The notes: generated from the letters alone by a model not told the origin. Positions 1 to 12,452 are shown, counted from the first letter of the stretch. The stretch is 64,000 nucleotides of DNA from Gordius sp. MW1 (GCA_964036665.1 OZ038530.1:7516501-7580500), one strand, 5' to 3'. Translations and numbers: made by a program.

Positions 1-1019
1 AAAAATATCATTAAGCCTGAATCTTGTTATGGTACCCGCCCGGGCCTGACCGAATATCAAAATTTAAGATAGACGGGTCGGGCAGGTTCGGGCTGGAATT
101 TTCTGGTCTCTGGTTGTAACCTTAATTTTAAAAATTCATAAATATGAAACAATAAAAGGTTAAAAATTTCAAAAAATCAAATTATTTTTAAGCAATTTTT
201 AGCCTGCCCATAATCTCAGAATTGATTGATTTTTCAAAAATTATTGTTCAAAAAATGCTTGTGAAGCTGGACAAAGAATTTTACATATAATCCTAAAAAT
301 AACGCTAAATTTAGAATAATAGATTTATTCAAAATGAATGTGTGCAAATAATATGGGATTACGATAATTCCGTTGCGATATAATAGCATAAATTAAGATC
401 AATGCATAGTGTAAGGATTTGAGCAATATTATAAGTATAAATATATATTAGGTTTTAAATTTATGCCTAATATATCATTTTTTTATAAAAAAATTAAAAT
501 ATGGTTAGTAAATATACATTTTCTATGACTAACTTGAATCAATATGACAACGCTAAATTTAATCTAATATAATTTAATTTTTTTTAATAAAATGCTTCAT
601 TAAGCACTAATACTGCTTTTCAACCACGTTTGGTATATCGTCGATTCTCTTAGATTCTGAAGTATCCCGTTTAAGCATGGTAATTAAAGAAGGAAAAGTT
701 CCAGTTTGAGCTTCCGCTATACCTACAATAAATATTAAAAATTCAAGCAATTAGTATTCATTTTAAAAATAATAATCTTGTACTCTAAAAAAGCCATTCC
801 CCTAAAGTTTCTATTGGAATATATCTATAATCTCTCCTAGTGTTGTAAAAACGACTGGGTCTACCTGATCAAAGATTTGTTGGTCTATTTCTCTTAGTCG
901 ACCATTAGGCTTGGTCGAAATTTTTAAGACACACCAGAGTGGACCGTTAATCATAGTTAAACCAAAGTTCGACTATAAAGCACAGCCGTTTTTAAAACAC
1001 TAATCTCTCCTTTTAAGGT
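1..1019. other. Intergenic sequence with a GC-rich repeat piece and one possible terminal exon
   Basis: Mostly AT-rich sequence without long open frames. Positions about 31-105 carry a GC-rich CCCGGGCC / GGGTCGGGC block like those inside the hAT-type MITEs elsewhere in the window, so a repeat fragment probably enters from the left edge. On the minus strand, an acceptor-like TATTGTAG at 723-730 is followed by an open stretch 722 to 607 (38 codons ending in TAG, in phase 2). It is hydrophilic at its C-terminus and could be the last exon of another gene, but I recognise no family. A second minus-strand open stretch near 948-808 is equally unassigned. Confidence 0.3.
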
Positions 1020-4000
1020 TTAAGCACACCTTTTAGGATAATAATGAAGAATATATTTAATTAAATTAATACATTGCTCGAGGTATGTTGCGTTGTAGAG
1101 AAACTGAAGGTGAACTTTTTGCCACACAATCGATTCGAAATGTGTCTGATTGAAAGGTTTGCCTGTGCCGATGGAAGCGTTCACATGTTCTATAAACAAT
1201 TGCCACCTAGGTTGGTAGTAGCAGGCAAACATACCGTTCCACTGTTTCTTCCCGTAGTCCAATAAACTTACCTAAAAGTATATTTGGCAATTCACACTTA
1301 AAAAATATATATAATGTTTTAACAAGGATTTGTCGGCACCCGATCAACAGATAACTGGTTTATAGTAAATCTATTCATAATGCATTTATATCTCTCGCCA
1401 ATTTATCCCTTATATCTCCAACCCTGACGCAACCAGCATTATGAAATTTAATTTAGCCTTTTTGAATGTTCATACCCTTTGGAATGCATAAATTAGATGT
1501 CTTTGAAATAATTTACCACGTCGCATAGTTCAAAAGTTTATTTTTTGTTTATAACTCTTTACAGTATATTAGCTGTTATATGAAACGGAAATGACAAAGT
1601 TTTATAAAGGATGTGTGCATGTCAAAAACCAGACCAGACGCGTGTTTTATATCGGCTGGACAAACTTTTAAATGATCCGTGTTGAATACAAAAGCGATAG
1701 ACTTATAATTTTTTTTTAAATTTTCAACGTCTAAGCGCTTTCCTCGTTAAAAATTGAAACCCCTTTCCATATCATCAGCCGGGAGATAATAATTTTAGTT
1801 TTTATAAGGAGAGGTTAATTAGCCAAAATAAAAAAAAATTTCCCATACTGATAAACAATAGTTGCTAATACATGATGTTAGGAGCACAAAGTTAAGATAA
1901 CTGCAACCTTCACTAGACTGTGCCCCCCCCCCAATAATTAAATAAATAGTCAAAAAATAAAAACATCAGAATGATCAAATAAATGCAGACCGACAAGGGA
2001 GAGTCAAAAGCGAAATATTAAAAAGTTTGTAAATTTCAGGATTATATCCAATTTAATGCAAAATTTTGGTTGTGATTGATTCAAAGGCATCAAAGTTTAA
2101 AACCCAAAAGACTTGAAATTAACTCATATATATCTAAACTATTACATTTCGATTTAATAAAAATTTGTACCTTACCTCAAATTATTAAAAATCTAAATTT
2201 TGAAGCACAAAAATATATTATTTCGACCAAAAACTACAAAATTACGCTGGGATGAGGTGCCCAGGTGGTGATTTGCATGAGGGCGTTAAGTTTAAATCTT
2301 TCAGCCGCAATTTCAAACTGTTCTCCGGTGCCAACGCTTGCAGCAGATTGGTTGGCTTCCCTCAACCAACTCTGCAAACCGATATTAGATAGACGCAATA
2401 CGTCATCCATGTTGGAAAATGCACGATTCATTTGTTCCAAGATTATCCTTAATATTATGTAAAAAATATGTATTTTGAAAATAAAACACTAATGCAAAAG
2501 TAAAAAGTATGATATTTATTTTAAAATTTAATGAGAATATGAAAGCTTTTTAATGAAAGAATTGTTATAGAATAGCAGTTAAAAATTTTTATAAAACTGA
2601 TTTCTCTCATTTAACGTCTGCTCTAGAATTTTAAAACAAATTTATTTCGACTGTCCGTCTCTAAAAAATTCTTTAGCTTTAAGATTAATTTATTAAATAA
2701 CCATATTTATTATAATAAATTATTTAATAAGTAGTTAGGTAAAAGGAAACCAATAGTTAGTTTAAGCCAAAAGATATGAGTAAACAAAATACAAATTGCG
2801 TTACCCAAGTTTTGGCGCAAAATTGGCGTTGTAAGTGTACAACAAATCCACGTAAATATCCTCAAAAAATACTTGGTAAGCATTACGCACCAAATCAACC
2901 AAATCGTACCTAAAAAATTATAAATATTTACAAAATAAAATATAAACATTATCGCTATTTGACACAAAAATAAATAATATGTAGTAAAAATTACTTAAAA
3001 GTTTCAAGTTCTAATAATTTTGGCGACTTTACCATCACGTTTAGGAATAGGTTGCACGCTATTTCAAATAGTGTTATATTGTAAGGTACCTATAAAAATT
3101 ATTTAATAGTATAACGATATAAATTTTAAAAGCAAACAAATTTTGCTAATCGAAACACTAACCGTACGGTCCAACATTAGGCTGGGCATAGAAGTTATAA
3201 TGTAATCTCCGTGACCAGGAAAGATGTGGCTCTTGAAGCGTTCATTAAAATTGGGATAAGAATACACGGTTTGCTATATTTAAATAAAAATATATTAAAT
3301 CAAGTAAAATTTTCACACTAATTAATAAATTTTCATGCTAATATCACAAAATTCTCACAATTTTAATCAATTAGTATAAATTTTTTTAAAAGCTGAAAAA
3401 ATCATTCATAATTTTAATAGATATAAATTCTGAAACATAAAAAAGAATAAACGCAAATTGCAATTCATATATTAACTAAAAGATATCTCCAAGCTTGTGA
3501 AATCCCAGATGAGTCGATACCATAACGACGCAATTGATAGTTATCGACCCTTCGTCACATTCAATAACAAAAAATAAAGCTATCTAGGTAATGCATGTTA
3601 GTTTTCAAAACTCGCTTGTTAAAATATAACGTTTAGGTAGAATATGTTTCGTTAATTTCATCCAAAAACACATAATTACAGTTTCAAATAGGTGTTGTGT
3701 AAAGCATAAGGATAAATAATATGCGACTATATTGAAAACCGTTTGAAAATTAAATATCTTAATTACAATTTTTCGTCTGCTGCTTAAAAAAGGGTATTAT
3801 TATTATAATTCACTATCGTAGTGAGCGACAAAGCTAGTTTTTAAATATATTCTATCTTGGTAACTTTATAAAAAAACTATGGATTATATTCAACAAAGCA
3901 TTCATTTTCCAAGGTTTAAATTGATTAATCCTCTTATATTACACAATTGAAATAAGTAGGTGAAAGTGAGTTATGTTTACCAATCTTCTAATTTAATATC

Positions 4001-6837
4001 AGTTTCGACGTGAATCCAGGCAAGATCGTTGACAAATTCATATATAATGCTGTTTTGGTTAATGCCTTCCATGCTAATACCACTCCCCACGCACGTAGAA
4101 GGAGAACCATCAGATAGGTTTGCGTAAGCTTGAAACAAGCCCTAATTCATATTTTATATTTAAAGTAATTTTGATGCTTAGATCAACTAGGAAAAATTTT
4201 AATAGCTTAATAAGGATAACAAATATTAAATGTTACAATTACTACATCTGTTAAGTTATTCAATATTGTTTAAATCTCTGATCCAAACTATATGGCTGAA
4301 TTCTAGCAAGTTGGAGACATACCAATTTGCAACATATTTGATTTAAAACAAATATCTTGCTATATAAACTTATACTTTTAATCAAAAAATAGGGTTGATA
4401 ATTTTATTTTTAATTTTTTTAAATAAAAGATATTTTATTATTATGACCCCATGGTGCTCGCCAAAGATCGCAAGCTTAAAAAACACAAGGCCCTTTCGGA
4501 GTCTAGTATTTGTATCCCAATAGTTTCCTCCTGTTCAGGATCTTATGAAAAAATGGCATTGGCTTTATTCAAAAAAATAGGCAGGCGACCCCCTCCCTCT
4601 ACATATTCCCTCACAATTTTATTAAAAACAATCAATAGCAATTTTAAAGGCAAAATTTAATTTAAGTCTTTTATGCCATCCGTTTACTTATAGCGCGTTT
4701 TTATAGTTTTTAATAAATAATATTATATACTTAAAAAAAGCATTGAAGCAATTAAGGAGGATATTGCTAAATCAGCCAAAATATTTAATCAAGCTTCTTT
4801 GGCAAAATACAATATTAGATTAAAATTAACATTGGGATGGCTAGAGCATTGTATTGTAACCAAGGATTTTCAAATTAATGTAATAACCACACTCCTAGAT
4901 TAAAGTAAAAAATTTGAGTGATCTACACGCGCATTACAAGTTTTAAGTAAAAGATATATTCCTTTTACCAGATGTGAATAGCTCTACCAATAGAATAAGA
5001 TGATGTACCTTTTTAATAGCAGCCATGTTTCCTTGCATACCAGAAGTGCCCCCAAAATTGTGCAACACACACCATATGAATGGCTGGCCATAAAAGGAAT
5101 TGGTCAGTTCATACAATGGTTCCATATCTCCCGCTAAGTCCAGAACCAAAAACTTTCCCTATTAAAATAACAAGTGTCAATACTTATACATGGTTCAAAG
5201 GCATTTTTCCTAGCACAATATTTTGGTAAATGTTATATTGCAAAATAAAAATTAAATTTTAAATGATTATGGGTGCAAAATATTTAATGTGAACCCCTTT
5301 TACAATATAAAAAATTACTTTTAAAAGTCAAAGAATGCTCTTAACAATAAATCAATAATATTTAACAAACAAATTTAATTAACACTGATAAACCTTAGGA
5401 ATGGCAGTTAAAAAGGATTCAACATATTTAGGCTTCCATATTTTAACATCATAAAACATCCAACTTTGCAAGAGCCATATAGCATTTTGATCATTGTGTA
5501 AGAGAGATTCATATATTGACTTGGCAATTATACCAGCGTCAGCTGCAGTGCTATCATTTATCAAACATCAAATTAAAAATTTTTAATTTAAATTCAATGA
5601 TTTTAGCAAAATATTAATTAAAGTAGTAATTTACATAAAGGCTGGTATTAGTTCATTAAAAGGGTCAATGCTATAGATATGATTAGTTCCATAATGTTGT
5701 GTTAGTGTTTGCATGTACACATTATTGATCATTTTGTAAAGAGATGTTGTTGCATTTAAGAAACCAACACAACAATAAGTGTCATTTAAGTGGCCCCATC
5801 TACCTTTTTAATTTAAATATTTCATAAGAATTGCCATCTTACTTAATGTATCAATTTGGACATTTGGGAAAAGCCTTTTAAAAGCTTGCAAGGGCACATG
5901 TCCTGCAAAACCAGGCAAAACGGGGGTTATGCCAAGAGATCTCATCTGTTCTAATATATAAAGCTGAAGATTGTATTGTGTCTGAGTGTACCATTGTAAA
6001 GGTATAGGTCCTCCTAAAGAATGTAAATTTCCCATTCTGTTCCAGGCTAAATATGCAGGTCCAGCAAGGTAGTGTTGAATTTCAAGGTCAGTTAACCCCA
6101 ATTTTTTATAAACCTATAATTTGTAAACAAAGGATAAAAAGAATTTAAACAGTTTATAGATAATTAATTTAAATGAATATAAGATCAATAAATCTAGAAT
6201 ATTTAGTACTTCAATCCAAATAGCTTCAATTCCTGTAAATGCCAAGGCAATATTTATACCATTAAGAGCCATCCAATCAATTTCCTGTTCCCAACGTGTT
6301 TTATTCCAAAAAGTAAAAGAATAACTAAAGGTGCAAGGATTCAAATAGTACCTAAACCTATAAGAATAATGTAATGTGAACCAAAATAACTTTACTTTTT
6401 ATGTGCTTTGTTTGATAAAGGTGCTTTTAAGGGTTCAAAATTACTTGAAGGAATAGTGCTTAATTGATTACCAGACCAAGAAACATGAATATTATAATAT
6501 TTTCTCAAGTAATCATAAAGGCCTCTAGATGCTGATGACATTGTTGTAGCATTAAGATAAATAGTGCCATTGACATTTGAAAACTAATCATGAAAAGTAT
6601 TTAAGATAACTTCTTACCTCATACATATCATCAACAATTTCATTTTTATTCTGAATGTGAATTTTTATTTGACCCTTATGTAATGGTATAAGTCGTTCTA
6701 TTAAGTGCTGCAAGGCTATTTCTTTGTGAGCTATTGTAATTGGACCAACGCTTAACCACACCAAAACTAAAATAGTATTATATACGGTATTGAAAACAAA
6801 TTTAGTAACATCCAAATACAAAACACAACTTAAACAT
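1020..6837 (-). CDS. NAGLU: Alpha-N-acetylglucosaminidase (GH89), spliced in 15 exons
   Basis: Lysosomal hydrolase that removes terminal alpha-linked N-acetylglucosamine from heparan sulfate. Exons on the minus strand: 6837-6825 (tentative), 6766-6618, 6583-6396, 6357-6210, 6113-5843, 5803-5635, 5550-5394, 5158-5009, 4141-3981, 3549-3477, 3273-3163, 3089-2995, 2909-2805, 2447-2246, 1271-1020. From exon 2 on, every junction has GT..AG and a matching phase. The sum is 747 residues plus stop; human NAGLU has 743. Visible family motifs: [57 protein letters not shown]. The two catalytic glutamates are kept: E307 in DPFNEL (human E316) and E440 in SMEGINQN (human E446). The C-terminal HYYPKR matches the family end. 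Introns are 34, 38, 39, 84, 96, 203, 235, 431, 867 and 974 nt among others. The first exon is the weak point: ATG 6837 would give a short hydrophobic leader ([17 protein letters not shown]) consistent with a signal peptide, but its donor is GTTTTG. I see no frameshift or stop, so the gene looks functional. Confidence 0.95.
4443..4910 (+). pseudogene. Decayed coding remnant inside a NAGLU intron (unassigned)
   Basis: This lies in the 867-nt NAGLU intron (4142-5008), antisense to the gene. One open stretch, 4451-4660, contains a PIV-x5-G pattern followed by [13 protein letters not shown]. That faintly resembles the degenerate C-terminal regions of some non-LTR reverse transcriptases. A second open stretch, about 4715-4903, reads without stops but matches nothing I know. 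Either could be chance. The assignment to a retroelement is a guess. Confidence 0.2.
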
Positions 6838-8885
6838 ACTTAAAAAGATGGTGGTGGTGGTTGTTAACATTTTATAGATACCAAAAAAATTTGTTCAAAT
6901 TGTGGCGGTTTTTATAGCTTAGGGCAATTGGGGACAATTAAGTAAAATGAGCTCTTTTGAAGGGGCAGAGATTGATATACTTCGCTTATTTATGTAACCT
7001 TGTTTCGTGAAAATAAACTTTTTAACCAATAAAAGGATTTGAGTTAACAGGTGTTGGTGGCTTTTTAGAAGTTAGATACGGAGTTCTGGTTGATATATAT
7101 GTAATAGGTAATAAATTTTGGATATTATTGACTAAATTATAGTAAATTAAAATTAATGTTATTATAAATGTAAAGTAATTACGGGGATATATTGACCAGG
7201 TACCAAAAGCCAAAACCGTATGACTTGCACAATCAGTACAAAGTTTGATAGGTTAAAAGGGGTATCTTTCAAAGTATAGTCGATGGGTAATGTGTGCATA
7301 GAGCCCTTTAAAATGGAAATTCTTGGGCCAGAGCTCGACCTGAGTCCGACATTTTTTACTCAGGTCCGATCCAAACCCTTTTTTAATATATAGATTTAAA
7401 ATTATTTGATATTTGGAATACCCATCAGCATCTTTTATTTAACAAATATTTTGTCTCCTCTAAATAGCCTACTCACTCAGTAAACCAAATAGTAAAGAGT
7501 TCAATAAACCAAACTTATTATACCCTCTGGTAGATCAGCATTGGAAAAAGGATGCATTTGAATGAAAAGTCATTATTTAGATGGAACTTCAAATCGATCA
7601 AAAAAATTAAAGTTTTATCTATATAGTTGCGTGAACTTTGCATTAATCATTAAATTTATCTCCAATTTTTCAACATAAATAAAATTTAAAAGTTAACTTT
7701 AGTAAATATTATACAAATGATAACTGTAAGACATTACAAAACGATGTATTTTATCACAAAAATAACTACTTTTAGTGTATGAAGATAGATAAAAAGAAGT
7801 TACCTAGGTTATTAATATTTGATTTTTTTACAGCACAATTTGGGAATGGCAGGGGAACCATGTTTGATACAATTATTTTATCATTAGGTCCTGAGCCCCC
7901 CCCCCAAATCTGTATATGTGCCTATATTGTTACCTCCTACACTATCATACAAATACATTGCACTGCATGAGTTTATCAAACATCCTACCCACCCACCTCT
8001 TAATGATCTCTCCCTACAATCCTGCCTATGCATATTCCTCCTACACATTCTCACATACATTTTTTCAGAATCCATCATCAAAGCCCTTAAAATTTTTTAT
8101 TTTTATTACAGCTGCTAGTCTTTATTTAGTACTAAAGGGATATATTATAGTATATGGATATATTTTTATATCTAATCCTCGAGAATAATTGTGAAAGTCT
8201 CAATTCTGAGGAGAGTTGTGGTTGTGGGATAGCGAACCCTCTTCTTAAAAATCATAACTTTAACACAAATAAAGGAACGCATACAAATTTCTAAATATAG
8301 TACTAAGCCTCTTATAGGCTTCTGCAAAAAAGATTTAATTCTAGATTGTAGTTTAAAAATTATATGCAATTTACTAATTTCAAAGTATATTTATAAAAAT
8401 CAAAATACTGAAATGTTTTATTTTAATAAAAGATGGTGTAAAAAATGTAAACCTCCATTCACAATAATGGAAATTAGTTTTTGCAATAGGAATTGGTTTA
8501 GAGCATTTTATGAAATTTGGAAGGATGCCAGCAATGAAGTTCTTTATAAAAAATGAGCATTATCCGCGAGTGTCGGGTTCGCTGTATGTTAAAAATTTAG
8601 TAAAATATTTTAGCTTGATTTTGCCTCGGATGTCCGATTAAATTTTAATTTTTGGACTATGCCCGATCCATCCACACAGGTAATCTTTATAAGTTACTCC
8701 GAGAATTTCAAATTTTTAATAATTGTCATGTCCCGCCAATGGGACATGATATATTTTAGAGGGCCATTATTATATCCACCTAAAAGGAAACGAAAAATTA
8801 ATTTTAATTTCTAGTCCTATTTGTCTTTATATTCTAAGATCTACCGCGATTTAATTAGATACTAAATATTTGTGTGACTACATCT
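6838..8885. other. Upstream region of NAGLU, no gene seen
   Basis: Upstream flank of NAGLU. Short open frames on both strands (e.g. 7779-8188) are AT-rich, overlap each other in several frames and show no domain. A C8 tract lies near 7897. Two GC-rich patches (about 7325-7375 and 8560-8680) contain TCGGGTTCG / CCCGATCC-type words as in the hAT-like MITEs at 61.5 and 47.3 kb, so part of this stretch may be an old MITE. No TATA-type promoter can be assigned with confidence. Confidence 0.4.
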
Positions 8886-10268
8886 TTATTTCCACTTTAA
8901 GAATTTATTAAGACCATTATCAAGGCAACGATTAAGATTAAAATATGTTTTTGAACACTGCTTTATAAAGCTACGATGATAGCGCACAATAAACAATAAG
9001 CGTATCAACAAGCGGACTGGTACAATAATGATCAGTGATATACATAAGAGGTAAACAATAATGATCGTGGGGGGGGAGGTAAATAATACAAACATGAACG
9101 CGCGGGGAAATTTAACGATTAAATTATATTCATGATGAAGGGGGGAAAATCTAGAAGCAAGAGTGACCTTGGATCTATTTTTAAAGAAGAAGGGTAATTA
9201 AATTAAACTATTAAAACTGCAATTTACCAAAACTGGAATAAAACGGTACGCGGGGGCCGGGGAAGAAAAATTCAAATCTGGCCTTATGCCACACCTTACC
9301 CTTTACCCAAAATAAACTTGACCTTACAGAAACAAAATATCACTTAAACGACATATTTACTTTGACCATTTCAATCAGGCCACCAATTAAATTTATCATT
9401 AATTCTACTTTATAAAAACACTGAGGATAACTCATAGAGTTCAGAGCCTCAAAACATACGAGGATAACTCCTAGAGTTCAGAGCCTCAAAATTCAACATG
9501 AGGATAACTCATAGAGTTCAGAGCCTCAAAAATATCCGTAGCTTTAACTTTAAAACAAATTACTGGCCTTTTTTCGTAACCAAAAATTAATATAAACCAT
9601 ATTAAGAGTTCCAACAAAATTGACATTCAAAAATTTAACATAACCCTTATTACAAGTTTCCATCAAAATTAGACCTTTTCCTCGCCATACTCTACTAAAA
9701 AAAACTGCTTTTCCCTCGACAAAAAAATCGCCCAAAAATGTTCAAATAAAAGGGGGGGGGTTTGGTATAATATCGATTATTAACAATATAATCATCAAAT
9801 TTACGTAACATAATAAGAATTTTGGCTTCTTTTAGATTATTTGTTTCCAGTGTTCATATTAGAATTTTCAGAATTCCTTCATTGACTTTCATCTGTGAAA
9901 TATTGACGTATATCTCTTGAACCCTTGAACCACTTCATGGATAAGAAGTATATGTTGGTTTACCCATTTTTCGGAATTTTTTAATATAGAATTACTGGTT
10001 CTAGGAATTTCCCCTATATTGTGTTTGCGGGTCAAAATTTGGTTGCCCATTGTTCGAATGAATTGAGAACGATTCCAAAGAATTAATTAGATATTTTAGT
10101 TCACCAAGGTTTGTTATGTCCAGAGACAACTTCTATTTTTCTTTCGTTCATAAAATTTCTTTTGTTTCGTCCATAATGTTTTAAGAATTTTCATATATTC
10201 ATTGAATATTTGCTACGAATTTTAATTTATTTTCGGAATATTGAAGAGTATGACACCAATTTTCTATA
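8886..10268 (-). mobile_element. Non-coding LTR element (TRIM-like), minus orientation
   Basis: Read on the minus strand. The end of a 5' LTR (TATAGAAAA, 10268-10260) is followed at once by TTGGTGTCA (from 10259), a primer-binding-site-like start. About 965 bp of non-coding internal sequence follows. Then comes a purine run AAAGGGTAAGG directly before TGTGGCATAAGGCC at 9293, the start of a 3' LTR. The 3' LTR continues down to about 8890 and resembles the 390-bp repeats at 63.0-64.0 kb (ATTATTGTACCAG, GTGCGCTATCAT). The 5' LTR is cut off by the neighbouring plus-strand element at 10276. No gag or pol is visible, so it would depend on a helper element. The far end of the 3' LTR is not well defined. 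Confidence 0.6.
9420..9535. repeat. Three copies of a hairpin-forming repeat inside the LTR element
   Basis: Three copies, 38-50 bp apart, of GAGGATAACTC-(A/C)TA-GAGTTCAGAGCCTC. Each unit holds two nested inverted repeats: AACTC/GAGTT around a 3-nt loop, and outer GAGG/CCTC arms. Related units, in the opposite orientation, occur inside the neighbouring element at 10888-10962, so the motif belongs to the internal region of this LTR family. Confidence 0.75.
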
Positions 10269-10768
10269 CTTAAGGTGTGGCATAACGCCAATCCCCTCTT
10301 AATTTTGGTTTTATCCAGTTTTGGTTGCTTAGTTCTAGTTTTATGATATAGCTATTTTTCTTCCCCCCTTTCGTGTTTTAATTACTATTCTTGGCTTGTT
10401 CAATTACCCTTTTAGTTTTATTACCCTCCCCTTGCTAGTTGTATGACTATTCAAATTTATTGTCACGCAGTCCTAACGCGTTTGTTTGTTATAATCCCCC
10501 TCCCCGATCGTGATGGCATTGTTTACATATTTTCATCTTCAATCAACCCCCGATCGGTATTGTATTGTTTACCTATTTACGTCAACGATCATCATTATTA
10601 TTCCCACTATTAAAAGAAGGAATTGTTTGTAAAATTATTAATAAAAGATTTGTTTTGTGAAAATAAAATTGGGAAAAATATATTAGTGGTTACGAATCTA
10701 TAAAATACATTCTCCCTCACCGAGGGAGGATCATTCGTTAAATCTATACTTATGAAAGTATAGAAAAT

Positions 10769-10796
10769 TGGTGTCAGAAGTAGGATCTGAACCCAC
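10769..10796 (+). promoter_or_regulatory. Primer-binding site resembling a tRNA-Leu 3' end
   Basis: Starts TGGTGTCAGAAGTAGGATC directly after the left LTR and continues into TGAACCCAC. TGG complements the tRNA CCA tail. The rest resembles the complement of the acceptor stem and the complete T arm of a eukaryotic tRNA-Leu. That is longer than the usual 18-nt site. The partner element at 10259 keeps only TTGGTGTCA. Confidence 0.6.
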
Positions 10797-10887
10797 AAAT
10801 GACATTTTTTTGTAAAGTGGCTTATATGAATATTTTGAAGGAAGGAAAAGACGGAGATTTTTGGTTACCAATTGAACTACTAAACCG

Positions 10888-11106
10888 AGTATTGAGGCTA
10901 TGAACTCTTTGAGTCATCCTCGGGTATATAAGGCTCTGAACTCTTTGAGTCATCCTTGGAGTTTTTAAGGAACGGTATAATCCGTATCTTTGGTTTTCGG
11001 AAAGTAGTGTCAATGTCAGTATCGAGGTCAATGTCAATATCGAGGTCAATATCTAGGTCAAGGTCAATATCATGGTCAATGTTTATGTCAAGGTCAATGT
11101 CAAAAA
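10888..11106. repeat. Internal repeats of the TRIM-like element: hairpin pair and GTCAAK hexamer array
   Basis: Two copies of a hairpin unit (GAACTCTTTGAGTCATCC, 10888-10962) are the reverse-complement relatives of those at 9420-9535. They are followed at about 11007-11106 by an array built from GTCAAT, GTCAAG and GTCGAG-like hexamers. On the minus strand the array reads as alternating Asp-Ile and Asp-Leu codons, which gives open frames that I regard as a by-product. The same hexamers (GTCAAGGTCAATGTC) recur at 63493-63525 inside the second LTR pair. Confidence 0.65.
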
Positions 11107-11622
11107 GCATGAATACGGAGATTACAAAATTGCCAGATACGTAAAGATCAAGTTTGTTATTTGGTAAAGGGTAAGGTGTGGCATAACGCCAATCCCCTCT
11201 TAATTTTGGTTTTATCCAGTTTTGGTTGCTTAGTTCTAGTTTTATGATATAGCTATTTTTCTTCCCCCCTTTCGTGTTTTAATTACTATTCTTGGCTTGT
11301 TCAATTACCCTTTTAGTTTTATTACCCTCCCCTTGCTAGTTGTATGACTATTCAAATTTATCGTCACGCAGTCCTAACGCGTTTGTTGTTATAATCCCCC
11401 TCCCCGATCGTGATGGTATTGTTTACCTATTTACGTCAACGATCATCATTATTATTCCCACTATTAAAAGAAGGAATTGTTTGTAAAATTATTAATAAAA
11501 GATTTGTTTTGTGAAAATAAAATTGGGAAAAATATATTAGTGGTTACGAATCTATAAAATACATTCTCCCCTCACCGAGGGAGGATCATTCGTTAAATCT
11601 ATACTTATGAAAGTATAGAAAA

Positions 11623-11838
11623 ATAATATACTTTGATTTTATGCATAATGGGGTTGCAAAAAAACATTTCGATGGTTATTTTTTATTAATTCGAATGAAT
11701 GCTAAACTTGTGTAATTAGATATCCACATGTCCAAGTCCATCTCCCACTATAATTTCTAATTGGAATCTCAATTTATAGAAATTGATAAAAGTCAATTAT
11801 GATGCAATAAACCCCTAAAATCTCCCCTTCTTTATCAG
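11623..11838 (+). repeat. 216-bp flank segment, repeated in inverted orientation at 21879-22094
   Basis: Sequence next to the right LTR of the TRIM-like element. It recurs almost unchanged but inverted at 21879-22094, again adjoining an LTR end. LTR plus flank therefore moved as one block. It has no coding content. Confidence 0.85.
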
Positions 11839-11960
11839 TTATTTGGTCCCACAGTCGTGGGGTTTGTTTTAATAAGTTTCTTCCATCTTGACCGGGTGAG
11901 TGCCATGTCTTGATTAATCTTTTTTGTTTTCATAACTTTGTTGACTTGCCCTTTACAAGT

Positions 11961-12446
11961 TTTTCTATACTTTCATAAGTATAGATTTAACGAATGATCC
12001 TCCCTCGGTGAGGGAGAATGTATTTTATAAATTCGTAACCACTAATATATTTTTCCCAATTTTATTTTCACAAAACAAATCTTTTATTAATAATTTTACA
12101 AACAATTCCTTCTTTTAATAGTGGGAATAATAATGATGATCGTTGACGTAAATAGGTAAACAATACAATACCGATCGGGGGTTGATTGAAGATTAAAATA
12201 TGTAAACAATACCATCACGATCGGGGAGGGGGATTATAACAAACAAACGCGTTAGGACTGCGTGACAATAAATTTGAATAGTCATACAACTAGCAAGGGG
12301 ATGGTAATAAAACTAAAAGGGTAATTGAACAAGCCAAGAATAGTAATTAAAACAGGGGGAAGAAAAATAGCTATATCATAAAACTAGAACTAAGCAACCA
12401 AAACTGGATAAAACCAAAATTAAGAGGGGATTGGCGTTATGCCACA
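11961..12446 (-). repeat. Solo LTR of the TRIM-like family (D1)
   Basis: Reverse-complement copy of the LTRs at 10276 and 11177, from TGTGGCATAACGCC (12446) to TATAGAAAA (11961). It includes the CTCCCTC..GAGGGAG stem-loop near its end. No internal region accompanies it. It is separated by only 6 bp from another LTR at 12453. Confidence 0.8.
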
Positions 12447-12452
12447 CCTAAT

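Larger units (their letters stand above)
10276..11622 (+). mobile_element. Short non-autonomous LTR retrotransposon (TRIM-like)
   Basis: Two direct repeats, 10276-10767 and 11177-11622, both start TGTGGCATAACGCC and end TATAGAAAA. They flank a 409-bp internal region. A 28-nt primer-binding site follows the left repeat, and a purine-rich stretch (GGTAAAGGGTAAGG) precedes the right one. These are the hallmarks of an LTR retrotransposon. The left LTR has about 46 bp more than the right one because an internal segment around 10525-10570 is repeated. The internal region holds two hairpin repeats and a GTCAAT/GTCAAG array but no gag or pol, so transposition would need proteins from elsewhere. No clear target duplication is visible; the left edge abuts another element of the family. 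Confidence 0.7.

Noticed and set aside
7779-8369. Cluster of open frames of 60-90 codons upstream of NAGLU
   Set aside because: They overlap on both strands, are of biased composition and show no domain or exon signals.
10822-11144. Open frames rich in Asp-Ile/Asp-Leu (minus) and Ser-Arg (plus)
   Set aside because: They are produced by the hexamer array inside the non-coding LTR element, are open on both strands and have no independent support.
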